Assembly (NCBI GenBank): GCA_046582185.1 | Contig: JAYGEX010000001.1 | Span: 1 to 64,000 of the forward strand | Length of the DNA stretch: 64,000 bases | Direction of reading: 5' to 3' | Origin: GCA-002726655 sp046582185 | GTDB taxonomy: Bacteria > Pseudomonadota > Gammaproteobacteria > Pseudomonadales > Azotimanducaceae | Part shown: piece after piece, positions 16,765 to 25,544 of the stretch | Position numbering within the stretch: the first letter of the stretch is position 1 | How the letters are laid out: each line of letters begins with the position of its first letter | Made by a program: the position numbers and the translations under genes | Notes under the pieces: generated by a model | Database searches by the model: none | The model's input: the letters and a program-made list of their open reading frames with translations, nothing else | What the model was told of the DNA's origin: nothing

Positions 16765-17181
16765 ATGATACAAAGACAATTACTGTTGGTCATTCTAATT
16801 TTACTGACGAGCGCGTGCCAAACAGCCTTTCTTACACTGCCGGGCGGTACCCTTGTGGGAGAGGAAGCTGAGACAGATTCTTTCGCCTTCGCCAGTGAAT
16901 TTGCATTACTTCAACTGGAGACGCGACCAAGTGATCCCTACTCTATATGGCTTCGAGTCGTTGTATTGGATGGGCGGTTGTACATCGATGCGGCACCAGG
17001 GAGGCGTTGGCATAAATACCTTTCACAAGACCCTGATATCAGAATCAAGCTGGGGCAATTAATCTATCGGGCGAACGCACGAGTTGTTACAGACAAGAGA
17101 CTGCTTGAAGAATTCCTGAATGGCCGAACAATTTACCGACTCGACCCCAGGGCACCAATCGACAATTCACCTATCCGGTGA
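16765..17181 (+). CDS. Putative outer-membrane or periplasmic lipoprotein
   Basis: 138 residues from the ATG at 16765, chosen because it begins a compact lipoprotein signal (MIQRQLLLVILILLTSAC) with lipobox LTSAC. The mature region has LETRPSDPYSIWLRVVVLDG and LYIDAAPGRRWHKYL, which resemble the flavin-reductase/PNPOx-like small beta-barrels but without a clear cofactor motif. Function unknown. It diverges from the VOC gene, and its 3' end overlaps the 3' end of the small membrane-protein ORF on the other strand by 11 bases. Confidence 0.75.
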   Translation: MIQRQLLLVILILLTSACQTAFLTLPGGTLVGEEAETDSFAFASEFALLQLETRPSDPYSIWLRVVVLDGRLYIDAAPGRRWHKYLSQDPDIRIKLGQLIYRANARVVTDKRLLEEFLNGRTIYRLDPRAPIDNSPIR

Positions 17182-17287
17182 TTGCCAGGGCTAGCAAGAT
17201 CAGCGCAATCGTTAAACCGGAAATTCCGATAAAGCCATAGAAAAGGCCTTTGACGGTTTGTTGATCTTCTTCTTCAAATACAGACAT
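17171..17287 (-). CDS. 38-residue single-pass membrane protein
   Basis: ATG at 17287 to TAG at 17171-17173. The sequence starts MSVFEEEDQQTVKG, an acidic N-terminus, followed by one hydrophobic helix (LFYGFIGISGLTIALILL and on) and a very short tail. Such small acidic-head single-helix proteins are common in proteobacteria and often unannotated. A weak ribosome site (GAGCATGAAG) precedes the ATG. The frame and composition look coding, but nothing else supports it. Function unknown. Confidence 0.5.
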   Translation of the reverse strand: MSVFEEEDQQTVKGLFYGFIGISGLTIALILLALAITG

Positions 17288-17607
17288 ACTTCATGCTCAT
17301 GTTCAGGGTGAGAATGCAATTTACAGATTTTGAATCATGAGTCAAGGCTCGAGTTCACATTCTCATCAAGAAAATACCCGTAAAAACAGGCGCTTTTCAT
17401 TTTCCGACATGTGCAACTATCATGCACACTTAAATGCCAAGCATTCATATTCAGCGAGAATCCGGCCAGAGAGACAATGATGTTCAATATGACTGTTCAT
17501 CGAGATCTTAGGCGACTACAACCAAAGGCAGATATTTACATCTTGCTGATTTCTGTTCCGCATAATTACTGGTAACGTGAGGGCTTTACAATGGTAGTCA
17601 CTCTCTA
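17288..17607. other. 320-base intergenic region upstream of the ECF sigma gene
   Basis: No convincing ORF, RNA gene or repeat was seen. It should hold the promoter of the sigma factor gene, but no clear -35/-10 pair could be assigned by eye. Confidence 0.4.
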
Positions 17608-18225
17608 ATGTACGAACAAGAACAAGACCTTATTGACGGCCTGATCAAAAAAGAAGATGCGGCGTTTCGCTATGCGATCAAGCAATACCAGCCCGCAATG
17701 CAATATCTCGCCCATAGCTTCATGGGTAACAAGTTTTCCGATGAGGTCGTCCAGGAAGCCTGGTTTTCGGCCATGCGTGCCCTGCCGAAATTTGAGGGCC
17801 GCAGTAGCCTGAAGACATGGCTGCTGCGAATTGTCTCCAATGAAGCCAAGACCAGGCTTCGCAAAGAGAACCGGCTTACTTCCCTAGAGGCGCTAACGGC
17901 CAGTGATTCAGCTCTAAACGGGAGATACAACGATCTGGGCCACTGGGGAGACAAGGTGCCATTGGAATGGGATGCGGACTCGCCGGAGGAAATACTCTCG
18001 TCCGCAGAACTAAAAGCATGTATGGACGAGTTGATTTCATCATTACCGGAATTACAAAGCGCTACCCTGAACTTGCGCGAGCAACAGGGATACTCGCTCC
18101 TTGAAATTTGTAACATCCTGGACGTGAGTGAGTCTAATGTCAGAGTACTGCTGCATCGTTCCAGAAACCGGCTGTTTCGATGTATTGAGAACTTTCAGCA
18201 AACTGGCGAATGCTGTACCAATTGA
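17608..18225 (+). CDS. ECF-type RNA polymerase sigma factor
   Basis: 205 residues. Region 2 is visible from about 20 to 90, with DEVVQEAWFSAMRALPKFEG and SLKTWLLRIVSNEAKTRLR; region 4 from about 140 to 195, with LPELQSATLNLREQQGYSLL and NILDVSESNVRVLLHRSRNR. The factor directs polymerase to its own set of promoters, normally held inactive by the anti-sigma factor encoded next to it. The two genes are 13 bases apart. The signal and regulon are unknown. Confidence 0.93.
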   Translation: MYEQEQDLIDGLIKKEDAAFRYAIKQYQPAMQYLAHSFMGNKFSDEVVQEAWFSAMRALPKFEGRSSLKTWLLRIVSNEAKTRLRKENRLTSLEALTASDSALNGRYNDLGHWGDKVPLEWDADSPEEILSSAELKACMDELISSLPELQSATLNLREQQGYSLLEICNILDVSESNVRVLLHRSRNRLFRCIENFQQTGECCTN

Positions 18226-18238
18226 TATAGGGGGAATA

Positions 18239-18466
18239 GTGATTACTTGCAAGGACATCAGTAACACTACCAGCGACTATTTGGAAGGCCCCAGCTCATT
18301 GCTACAGCGATTCCAATTGCGCTTGCACCTCACCATGTGCAAGTACTGCCGACGATATTTCAGGCAGCTACAACTCACCATGAAAGTGGCAAGCAACATT
18401 TCATCAGCACCAGAACCAGACGATGAAAAAATCGAAGAACTGATTCAGAAGCTGAAGCAAGCCTGA
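18239..18466 (+). CDS. Zinc-finger anti-sigma factor, short soluble type
   Basis: 75 residues from a GTG at 18239, chosen because GGGGGA lies at the right distance and because it gives the expected N-terminal TCKDIS motif. The HxxxCxxC zinc motif is LHLTMCKYC, followed by RRYFRQL; this is the anti-sigma zinc-finger (ZAS) signature. No transmembrane helix follows, so it is a cytoplasmic anti-sigma, in which zinc or redox state may control release of the sigma. It directly follows the sigma gene. Confidence 0.85.
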   Translation: MITCKDISNTTSDYLEGPSSLLQRFQLRLHLTMCKYCRRYFRQLQLTMKVASNISSAPEPDDEKIEELIQKLKQA

Positions 18467-18522
18467 TCGGCCAACGTTTCCGATACACTCAGTATTGGTT
18501 GCTGTAAGTCTACACAGCCCCA

Positions 18523-20715
18523 CTAATCCACACTCATACCATCAGGTGACTTGCTTCCACCGGATACTGGCGTACCCCTGCGCCAGGTATGATATTTTTC
18601 TGCGAGATCAAGCGCCCAGTTCGGCTTATGGTTCTTCCGCCATTCGCTAGCCGCAAATTTGTTCATCTCGGCAAGTGTGGGATAGATATGGATTGTGCCT
18701 AAAATCTTGTTTAAGCCGAGCCCATGTTTCATGGCTAATACATATTCCGCGATAAGATCACCGGCATGGTCTGCTGCTATGGTGACACCAAGGATTGTAT
18801 CTTTGCCCGGCACTGTCAGCACTTTCACAACACCGTGAGCTTCTTCATCAGCGATTGCCCGGTCTAATTCGGCAACATCATAGCGAGTGACTTCATATTC
18901 AATTTGCTGCAATTGTGCTTCAGTTTCATTGAGCCCTACCCTTGCCACTTCCGGCGTACAGAATGTCGACCAGGGAATGACAGAATAATCGACCTTGAAT
19001 TTCTTAAAGGTGCCGAACAATGCGTTCACCGTTGCATACCATGCCATGTGGGAAGCTGTGTGCGTAAATTGATAGGGACCAGCAACATCACCAATGGCAT
19101 AAATATTGGGGTAATTGGTTCGCAGGTAGTCATCAACAGCTATGGTGCCCCTTTCCGTAATTTCCACGCCAAGATTATCGAGGCCAAAACCTTCAACATT
19201 TGCCTTTCGGCCAACGGCTACCAACAATTCATCAAAGGGTATCTTCTTATCATCTTCTCCCGCTACCATACTTTCGCAGACAAGATATTTCTCTTTCCCT
19301 TCTATTACAATTTCAGAGGCACTATAGCCAGTGAGAACATCCACGCCTTCACTCCTCAAGGAATTCGCTACCAGTTCAGCAATTTCCGGATCCTCGCGAG
19401 TCATGATTTGTGGCAGGCGTTCGATCTGTGTGACTTCGCTGCCCAGGCGATTAAATGTTTGTGTCAGCTCAGTGCCGATGGGTCCACCACCGAGCACGAT
19501 TAGCCGCTTTGGCAGTTCACGTATCTCCCAGATGTTATCCGAGGTCAGGTAGTCAATTTGGTCCAGGTTTTTAATGGGAGGCACAAATGGCACGGCTCCC
19601 GTTGCAATGACTATGTTTCTCGTGCTGAGGACCTTATTGTTGATCCGGACCTGGTATGGGGACAGTATCTCGGCTTCGCCAATCTCCACATCTACGCCCA
19701 GTCCCTCGAACCGTTCGACAGAATCGTGGGGTTCAATTTGTTTGATAACACGCTGAACTCTTTCCATCACATCTGAAAATTTGAACTCGGCTTTCATATC
19801 ACTAAGGCCGAGGCTTGCACCACGATTCATATCTGATACCAGCTTGGCGGAACGAATCAAGGCCTTGCTGGGTACGCAGCCAGTATTGAGACAATCACCG
19901 CCCATTTTATGGCGCTCGATAAGCGTCACTTCGGCTTTGACAGTTGCCGCAATGAGCGAAGATACCAGGCCACCCGAACCTGCCCCGATTACGATGAGAT
20001 CCCGGTCAAATTTTGCAGGTTTATCCCAGCCTTTTAATACTTTTCGTGACCGCGCCATGTCTACCAGCTTCTTGGCGATGAGCGGAAATATGCCCAACAA
20101 GATGAAAGAAAATAGCAAACCGGGAGAAAGAACACCGGACAGCGAATCGATTTGTGCGAGCTGGGTCCCAGCATTCACGAACACAATCGTACCTGCAAAC
20201 ATACCCACCTGACTCACCACAAAAAACAGTGGCGCGGATATCTTCGTTAGACCCATGGCGAGATTAATAACAAAAAACGGTACCACGGGGACCAGTCGCA
20301 GGGTAAACAGATAAAATGCTCCTTCTCTTTCGATACCCGCGTTTATTCCCTTTAGCTGCCTGCTAAATCTGCGCTGGACCTGATCACCGAGAATAAAACG
20401 CGCCGCCAGCATCGCCAGCGTCGCGCCAATGGTTGATGCGAAAGATACAATGAGCAATCCCAACCCCAGGCCAAAGGTTGCACCAATGGCCAAGGTCATT
20501 ATCGCGGCTCCGGGCAAAGACGCCGCAGTGACAATGATGTAAACAACAAACGCAATCATTGCCGCCTGAAAGGGGTTCGCCTCTACATAGGATTGAAAGA
20601 CGTCTTGCTCGGACTTGAGATAGTCCAGGCTCAGGAACTGAATGATATCAAAGTAAATAAATGCACTCACTACACCCAGCAGTAATGCCACCAACCCCAA
20701 CTTTCCTTTATTCAT
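18523..20715 (-). CDS. Fusion of TVP38/TMEM64 (VTT) membrane domain and FAD-dependent disulfide oxidoreductase
   Basis: 730 residues. Residues 1-225 are a VTT/DedA-type membrane domain with several helices and the motif LRLVPVVPFFVINLAMGL. From about 238 a complete class I flavoprotein begins: the FAD loop LIVIGAGSGGL, the redox pair in GGDCLNTGCVPSKALI, the NAD(P) motif IVLGGGPIGTEL, a second FAD motif NIYAIGDVAG, and the C-terminal HIYPTLAEMN. The MerA C-terminal Cys pair is absent. Fusions of this type are known in bacteria, but the electron acceptor and role are not. The ribosome site is AAGGA. Confidence 0.9.
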   Translation of the reverse strand: MNKGKLGLVALLLGVVSAFIYFDIIQFLSLDYLKSEQDVFQSYVEANPFQAAMIAFVVYIIVTAASLPGAAIMTLAIGATFGLGLGLLIVSFASTIGATLAMLAARFILGDQVQRRFSRQLKGINAGIEREGAFYLFTLRLVPVVPFFVINLAMGLTKISAPLFFVVSQVGMFAGTIVFVNAGTQLAQIDSLSGVLSPGLLFSFILLGIFPLIAKKLVDMARSRKVLKGWDKPAKFDRDLIVIGAGSGGLVSSLIAATVKAEVTLIERHKMGGDCLNTGCVPSKALIRSAKLVSDMNRGASLGLSDMKAEFKFSDVMERVQRVIKQIEPHDSVERFEGLGVDVEIGEAEILSPYQVRINNKVLSTRNIVIATGAVPFVPPIKNLDQIDYLTSDNIWEIRELPKRLIVLGGGPIGTELTQTFNRLGSEVTQIERLPQIMTREDPEIAELVANSLRSEGVDVLTGYSASEIVIEGKEKYLVCESMVAGEDDKKIPFDELLVAVGRKANVEGFGLDNLGVEITERGTIAVDDYLRTNYPNIYAIGDVAGPYQFTHTASHMAWYATVNALFGTFKKFKVDYSVIPWSTFCTPEVARVGLNETEAQLQQIEYEVTRYDVAELDRAIADEEAHGVVKVLTVPGKDTILGVTIAADHAGDLIAEYVLAMKHGLGLNKILGTIHIYPTLAEMNKFAASEWRKNHKPNWALDLAEKYHTWRRGTPVSGGSKSPDGMSVD

Positions 20716-20727
20716 ATTCTTATCCTT

Positions 20728-20790
20728 ACAGCCTTGAGCGGCTCTTTAATAAACAGCCCTGAGCGGCCCTTCATAAACAGATGCGAGCCA
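20728..20790 (+). repeat. 24 bp repeat family, left cluster
   Basis: Units of the form ACAGCCCTGAGCGGCTCGTCATAA lie at 20728-20752 (25 bp, with changes) and 20753-20776, and a degraded partial unit runs to about 20790. The same unit recurs three times at 21310-21384, on the other side of the acetyltransferase gene. The array sits in the short region upstream of the membrane-flavoprotein fusion. There is no match to a known insertion sequence end. Confidence 0.8.
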
Positions 20791-20866
20791 CCTCATTTTG
20801 TTACACTCATTCTAGGGAACTCAGCCTGCGATACAAATCCCAAGGGCCCTATAATGGAACTCGTCA

Positions 20867-21319
20867 ATGGACCTCATTTATACAAGCGATGCACAAAAGA
20901 TCAACTGGTCCGAGCTGCGAGAAGATCTTATCGCCGATGATTTTCACAACGGAAGATCAACTGAGCAACTTGAGACATCTTTCAGGAACAGCGCCGTTAC
21001 ATCTTATGTACTGGACGATTCCCGCTGCATCGCAACCGCGCGGGCATTATCTGACGGAATATGTAACGCCTATGTCGTCGATGTATGGACCTTAAGCACT
21101 TATCGTAGTCGGGGAATCGCAAGCAAGATGATGGAATCTATTATCGCAGCTTGTCCCGGGCAACACATTTATCTTTTTACAGATGATGCAGTCGCATTTT
21201 ACAAACGTAACGGATTCACCGAAAGACCTGTAGGTCTTGAAATAGTCTCAGGGGAATGGCTGAACAATAATCAGAGCCCGCCAGACCAAGGAAAAGCTGA
21301 TGATAAAGAACAGCCCTGA
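20867..21319 (+). CDS. GNAT-family N-acetyltransferase bracketed by 24 bp repeats
   Basis: 150 residues. The acetyl-CoA-binding region is DVWTLSTYRSRGIASKMMES, containing the R-x-x-G-I-A pattern, followed by the conserved FYKRNGFTERP near the C-terminus. The acceptor is unknown. The final codons (KEQP then TGA) and the stop lie inside the first unit of the right-hand repeat cluster, so the repeat has either extended or replaced the natural end of the protein. The hydrophilic tail NNNQSPPDQGKADDKEQP looks like added sequence. Confidence 0.85.
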   Translation: MDLIYTSDAQKINWSELREDLIADDFHNGRSTEQLETSFRNSAVTSYVLDDSRCIATARALSDGICNAYVVDVWTLSTYRSRGIASKMMESIIAACPGQHIYLFTDDAVAFYKRNGFTERPVGLEIVSGEWLNNNQSPPDQGKADDKEQP

Positions 21320-21384
21320 GCGGCTTGTCATAAACAGCCCTGAGCAGCTCGTCATAAACAGCCCTGAGCAGTTCAGCATTTCAC
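21310..21384 (+). repeat. 24 bp repeat family, right cluster
   Basis: Three tandem units starting at 21310, 21334 and 21358, each beginning ACAGCCCTGAGC and differing by a few bases. The first supplies the stop codon of the acetyltransferase. The period of 24 is a multiple of three, so the TGA recurs in frame in each unit. The cluster mirrors the one at 20728-20790, in the same orientation. Confidence 0.85.
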
Positions 21385-21444
21385 CAGCCGGCTGGTACAC
21401 TTAAGGCAAGACCAACGAGTAAGCAAAAAGAGACAATTTACTTA

Positions 21445-23049
21445 ATGCCAGCACAGAATTTCCAAGCCGAATTATCCTCCCCCTGGAAGCAGCTATCCAG
21501 ACTGGCAAGCGAGGCCCATACAACTTCCATCGCTGCATACTTCGATGATGACGAGGGGCGTCTGGCACAGTTTTCCATTGAATATCGGGACCTCTATTTG
21601 GATTTCTCAAAGAACAAACTTAGCGCAGAAGCTCTCAGTACATTGGTAGAGCTGGCCAAAGCATCCCCTCTCAGCGCGCGAATATCCGCTCAATTTAGCG
21701 GTGACATAATCAATACAACGGAAGATCGAGCGGTTCTTCACACGGCGCTCCGAAACCCCGAAACTCAAGTTCAGGTAAAAGGCGTGGCAATCGCCAATCT
21801 CATCTCCGCCCAGCTGGACAAGATGAAACAGATCAGCGCGGCCATTCGCGATGGGCACTGGAAGGGAGCCACGGGCAAAGTCATTACCGATGTCGTTAAC
21901 ATAGGAATTGGCGGCTCGGACCTTGGCCCGAAAATGGTCTGTGAAGCACTGAGACAATACTCAAGCACTCATCTGCTCACCCACTTTGTCTCAAATGTAG
22001 ATGGCGCCGAAATCCACCATCTTCTGGAAAGGCTCAACCCGGAGACAACCTTATTCATACTTTGCAGCAAGACATTCAGCACCCAGGAAACCATGCTAAA
22101 TGCACAGTTCGCCGTGCGATGGCTAAAATCGATGTTGGAGCAAGTCAAAGAAGATGGGAGCGGCGAAACCCTTTCATGCCACTTGATCGGCGTCACCTCC
22201 GACAAGCAGCGAGCGCTCGACTTTGGCGTTGGTGAGCAGAATCTTCTGGAGATCTGGGATTGGGTCGGCGGTAGATACTCACTCTGGTCCGCCATCGGAA
22301 TCAGCATCAGCATATCAATTGGATTCGACAATTTTGAGAAGCTGCTGCAAGGCGCCAGAGACATGGACCAACACTTCCAGAGCACCCCATTTGAAGAGAA
22401 CATGCCCATCATCCTGGCTTTGCTTGGCATCTGGTACAACAATTTTCTTAAGGCACAAAGCGCGGCTGTCATTCCTTATTGCCAGAGGATGGCATCCTTC
22501 CCCGCCTTCCTTCAGCAACTTGATATGGAGAGCAATGGCAAGTCCGCAACTCTGAACAATTTAAACACGACTATTTCTACCGGGCCGATAATCTGGGGGC
22601 AAACCGGTACCAACGGGCAGCACGCTTTTTTTCAGTTACTCCACCAGGGTACAAAGCTGATCCCTGTAGATTTTATCGCCGCCATTAGTGAGAACGATGG
22701 AAGCCAGGAGCAGCACAAGGTATTACTCACGAATATGATTGCGCAAGCTGCAGCATTAATGGCAGGTCAAAGCAGCGAAGATCTACATAAACACTACGCG
22801 GGCAATAAACCCAGCAATACAATACTGATGAAGGAACTAAACCCACACGCACTAGGTATGCTTATTGCACTCTACGAACACAAGGTATTTGTTCAGGGTG
22901 TTATCTGGAATATCAATTCATTTGACCAATGGGGTGTGGAACTGGGAAAGCGTCTATCCAATTCCATGCTGGCCAGTGATTCAAGCAGCACTTTCGATGC
23001 ATCAACCCGGGAGCTGCTCAAACGAACCGGCAAACCGGACTCCGCTTAA
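21445..23049 (+). CDS. pgi: Glucose-6-phosphate isomerase
   Basis: 534 residues, slightly shorter than the 549 of E. coli. Signatures are GIGGSDLGPKMV (sugar phosphate loop), the PGI family signature in GGRYSLWSAIGISIS, GQTGTNGQHAFFQLLHQGTK (with catalytic His) and the C-terminal SFDQWGVELGK with the catalytic lysine. The enzyme interconverts glucose 6-phosphate and fructose 6-phosphate in the cytoplasm for glycolysis and gluconeogenesis. It converges with the DAHP synthase gene, with 14 bases between the stops. It follows the 24 bp repeat cluster. Confidence 0.97.
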   Translation: MPAQNFQAELSSPWKQLSRLASEAHTTSIAAYFDDDEGRLAQFSIEYRDLYLDFSKNKLSAEALSTLVELAKASPLSARISAQFSGDIINTTEDRAVLHTALRNPETQVQVKGVAIANLISAQLDKMKQISAAIRDGHWKGATGKVITDVVNIGIGGSDLGPKMVCEALRQYSSTHLLTHFVSNVDGAEIHHLLERLNPETTLFILCSKTFSTQETMLNAQFAVRWLKSMLEQVKEDGSGETLSCHLIGVTSDKQRALDFGVGEQNLLEIWDWVGGRYSLWSAIGISISISIGFDNFEKLLQGARDMDQHFQSTPFEENMPIILALLGIWYNNFLKAQSAAVIPYCQRMASFPAFLQQLDMESNGKSATLNNLNTTISTGPIIWGQTGTNGQHAFFQLLHQGTKLIPVDFIAAISENDGSQEQHKVLLTNMIAQAAALMAGQSSEDLHKHYAGNKPSNTILMKELNPHALGMLIALYEHKVFVQGVIWNINSFDQWGVELGKRLSNSMLASDSSSTFDASTRELLKRTGKPDSA

Positions 23050-23063
23050 AGTACCAGGGTAGC

Positions 23064-24104
23064 TTAGCCCAACGCACCATCAAGCTGCACCAGCAGCGGG
23101 ATCGTCTCATCAAGAGACAAGCAGGCATCGGTAATACTCATCCCATATTCCATTCCTTGCGCACTGTACTTCTGCTTGCCTGCCTTGAGGTGGCTCTCGA
23201 GCATGACGCCTTTGATCGACAAGTGGCCGGCACCGAGGGACTGACAAACCGATGCCACTACCTTCGCCTGATTACGATGATCCTTTTCACTATTTCCGTG
23301 ACTGCAATCAACGATTATGTTTTCTGCAAGGCCATGATTTCTTAACAGGGCTTCGGATTGCTTGATCCACTGCAAATCATAATTTGGCCCGCTCTTATCG
23401 CCGCCACGCAGAATCAGATGACAGTATTTATTGCCCGCAGTTTCATAAATGGCAGGCGCACCGTCCTTTGTGAGAGACGGAAACAAATGCCTCTCTGCAG
23501 CTGCCCTAATGCCGTCAATGGCTACCTGCAAGTCGCCATCGGTTCTGTTCTTGATACCTACGGGCATTGACAGGCCAGATGCTAACTCACGATGTATCTG
23601 GCTTTCCGCAGTCCTCGCGCCAATGGCACCCCAACTGATCAAATCGGAGTAGTACTGCCCGAAGGTTGTATCGAGAAATTCAGTTCCGCAGGGCAAACCG
23701 AGATTGGTGATATCCAACAGTAATTTTCTCGCCAGTCTTAATCCTTTATTGATATTAAAGCTGCTATCAATATCGGGATCGTTGATCAAACCCTTCCAGC
23801 CAACAACGGTCCGTGGCTTCTCAAAGTAGACTCGCATCACCAGCAGCAGATTATCGAGGCCGGCAGTCTGCTCTTTGAGTTTACCGGCATACTCCAAAGC
23901 CGCGTCAGGGTCGTGGATAGAACAGGGCCCAACAATGACAACGAGTCGCGAATCCTCGCCATCAAGGATTGCCTCTAAGGACGAGCGCGCGCCGGATACC
24001 AGATTCAGGTTTTCTTCTGTGGCTGTGTATTCTTCTGCCAGTAATGCCGGGGTAATGAGCGGTCGAATCCGCAGAATATGTTGATCTTCGATTGAGTTCG
24101 TCAC
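23064..24104 (-). CDS. 3-deoxy-7-phosphoheptulonate synthase, class I (AroF/G/H type)
   Basis: 346 residues, normal for class I. Motifs are VIVGPCSIHDPDAALEYA (PEP/metal site), MRVYFEKPRTVVGWKGLIND, GARTAESQIHRELASGLS (phosphate and metal site), and DCSHGNSEKDHRNQ. It condenses PEP and erythrose 4-phosphate in the first step of aromatic amino acid synthesis. Which of the AroF, AroG or AroH feedback types it is cannot be told here. The start is GTG at 24104, six bases after the stop of the MFS gene, whose end carries the GGAG ribosome site, suggesting coupled translation. Confidence 0.95.
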   Translation of the reverse strand: MTNSIEDQHILRIRPLITPALLAEEYTATEENLNLVSGARSSLEAILDGEDSRLVVIVGPCSIHDPDAALEYAGKLKEQTAGLDNLLLVMRVYFEKPRTVVGWKGLINDPDIDSSFNINKGLRLARKLLLDITNLGLPCGTEFLDTTFGQYYSDLISWGAIGARTAESQIHRELASGLSMPVGIKNRTDGDLQVAIDGIRAAAERHLFPSLTKDGAPAIYETAGNKYCHLILRGGDKSGPNYDLQWIKQSEALLRNHGLAENIIVDCSHGNSEKDHRNQAKVVASVCQSLGAGHLSIKGVMLESHLKAGKQKYSAQGMEYGMSITDACLSLDETIPLLVQLDGALG

Positions 24105-24110
24105 TGTTGC

Positions 24111-25394
24111 TTACAACTCCTCTTGCTTCACAATAATAGATGCTACAAAAAGGCACACTAATAACACCAGACAAATCTGGACCGCGGCGTCATAGCTACC
24201 AAAATAGTCCAGCCCGAGACTAAAAGCTGCCGGACCGATGGCACTCAGAAATACGGTGATGGAGGTATTGAAGCCGCTGATTTCACCTAGATGCAAGGGT
24301 CCAAAGAATCGAATGAAGGCGAGATTGGAAGTCACACCCCACAAACCGCCTCCAGCGCCAAAACCAACAGCCAGCATCCAGAAGCCCCAGCTTTGATCAA
24401 GATTGATCAAACCGAATGCACCAATGATGAATGCACCCAACATCGTAATCAAGAACGGCTTCAATGGCAGAAAATCGACCATCCAACTGGCGACCAGATT
24501 TGTCATCGTTGAAAAAATCGCCGCAGGTAAAAAATAACCAAACGCTTCTTCTCTACCCCTGCCTGCCTCGGAGAACACAGAAACGATGTGAAAAGTAAGC
24601 GCCGTGCCAAACATTGCATGCATGCCCAGACTAAATGAGTAGATCCAAAACACCGGACTGCGTCTGGCCTCGCGTAAAGTTTTACTGGGCACGTCAATCA
24701 TTGCGGCTAATTCAGAGACCGAGGCTGTACCGTCGGCAGCCAATCCACAGGATTCAGGATTATCACGTACAAAAACAAACGCAAGCAGTGAGAAGCCGAT
24801 ACCGCCGAGGGCCGCCAGGAACCACAATGCACCACGCCAGCCAAAGTCGACGATTAACCAGGCCAGAACGAGCGGCGCAATTGAAAAACCAAAAGATACA
24901 AAAATGCCGCGGATACCGCTGACGAGGCCGCGCCGCTTGACAAACCAGGGCATCATCACATTTCTGGAACAGCTGGTGAGTACGCCCTGACCGAAAAAAC
25001 GAACGCCAAAATAACCCAGGAAAATAAGCAAAAAGGTCAGCCAGCCATATCCACCTAAAAGGCTGCTGAGTTTGTCCACCATACTGATATAGAAAACCAT
25101 CACCCCAAGCGCAATACTCGATAGCGTGATCATCACCCGGCCTCCAAAACGATCGTACCAGCGACCTGCCCGAGTCAGGAACAGTGATGAGGCCATGGTG
25201 CCAAACAGATATGCCATGGAAAGTTCGGTGCGCGACATACCCAACACTTCAATAAAGGGGTCGGTGAAGACAGCCATTCCCATGGTTTGGCCGGGTATGC
25301 TAAACAGGAATCCCAGGGTACTCAGTAACCAAACCACCCATCCGTAAAAGAACGGCAGCTTTTTGGGACTGAATGGCCAGTTGACGGGAATCAC
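24111..25394 (-). CDS. MFS transporter (monocarboxylate/OFA-type)
   Basis: 427 residues with about twelve hydrophobic helices. The start (GTG at 25394) gives KKLPFFYGWVVWLLSTLGFL as helix 1, typical of OFA/monocarboxylate-type MFS proteins. A loop after helix 2 contains RAGRWYDRFGGR, the MFS motif A. The substrate is unknown, perhaps a carboxylate. It is the first gene of a two-gene transcription unit with the DAHP synthase, an unusual pairing that may be just proximity. Confidence 0.9.
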   Translation of the reverse strand: MIPVNWPFSPKKLPFFYGWVVWLLSTLGFLFSIPGQTMGMAVFTDPFIEVLGMSRTELSMAYLFGTMASSLFLTRAGRWYDRFGGRVMITLSSIALGVMVFYISMVDKLSSLLGGYGWLTFLLIFLGYFGVRFFGQGVLTSCSRNVMMPWFVKRRGLVSGIRGIFVSFGFSIAPLVLAWLIVDFGWRGALWFLAALGGIGFSLLAFVFVRDNPESCGLAADGTASVSELAAMIDVPSKTLREARRSPVFWIYSFSLGMHAMFGTALTFHIVSVFSEAGRGREEAFGYFLPAAIFSTMTNLVASWMVDFLPLKPFLITMLGAFIIGAFGLINLDQSWGFWMLAVGFGAGGGLWGVTSNLAFIRFFGPLHLGEISGFNTSITVFLSAIGPAAFSLGLDYFGSYDAAVQICLVLLVCLFVASIIVKQEEL

Positions 25395-25544
25395 GAGCTA
25401 ATGCCTTGAAAAAATCGGCTTAGCATATAGATAGCGAAGGCTTGCGTCTCCCCAAATTTGGATTTTTGCATCAACCTGGTATTCAGCTTACACTCAGGAC
25501 CAAGACTCAACTGGAATTCAAATAGTAGATAGATGGAATACTGA

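Noticed and set aside
18128..18238. Upstream extension of the anti-sigma factor frame from an ATG inside the sigma gene
   Set aside because: The extension overlaps the sigma factor region 4 coding sequence in another frame; the GTG at 18239 has the ribosome site and gives the family N-terminus.
18523..20715. Mercuric reductase call for the flavoprotein half of the fusion
   Set aside because: No C-terminal vicinal cysteine pair, no N-terminal metal-binding domain and no mer genes around it.
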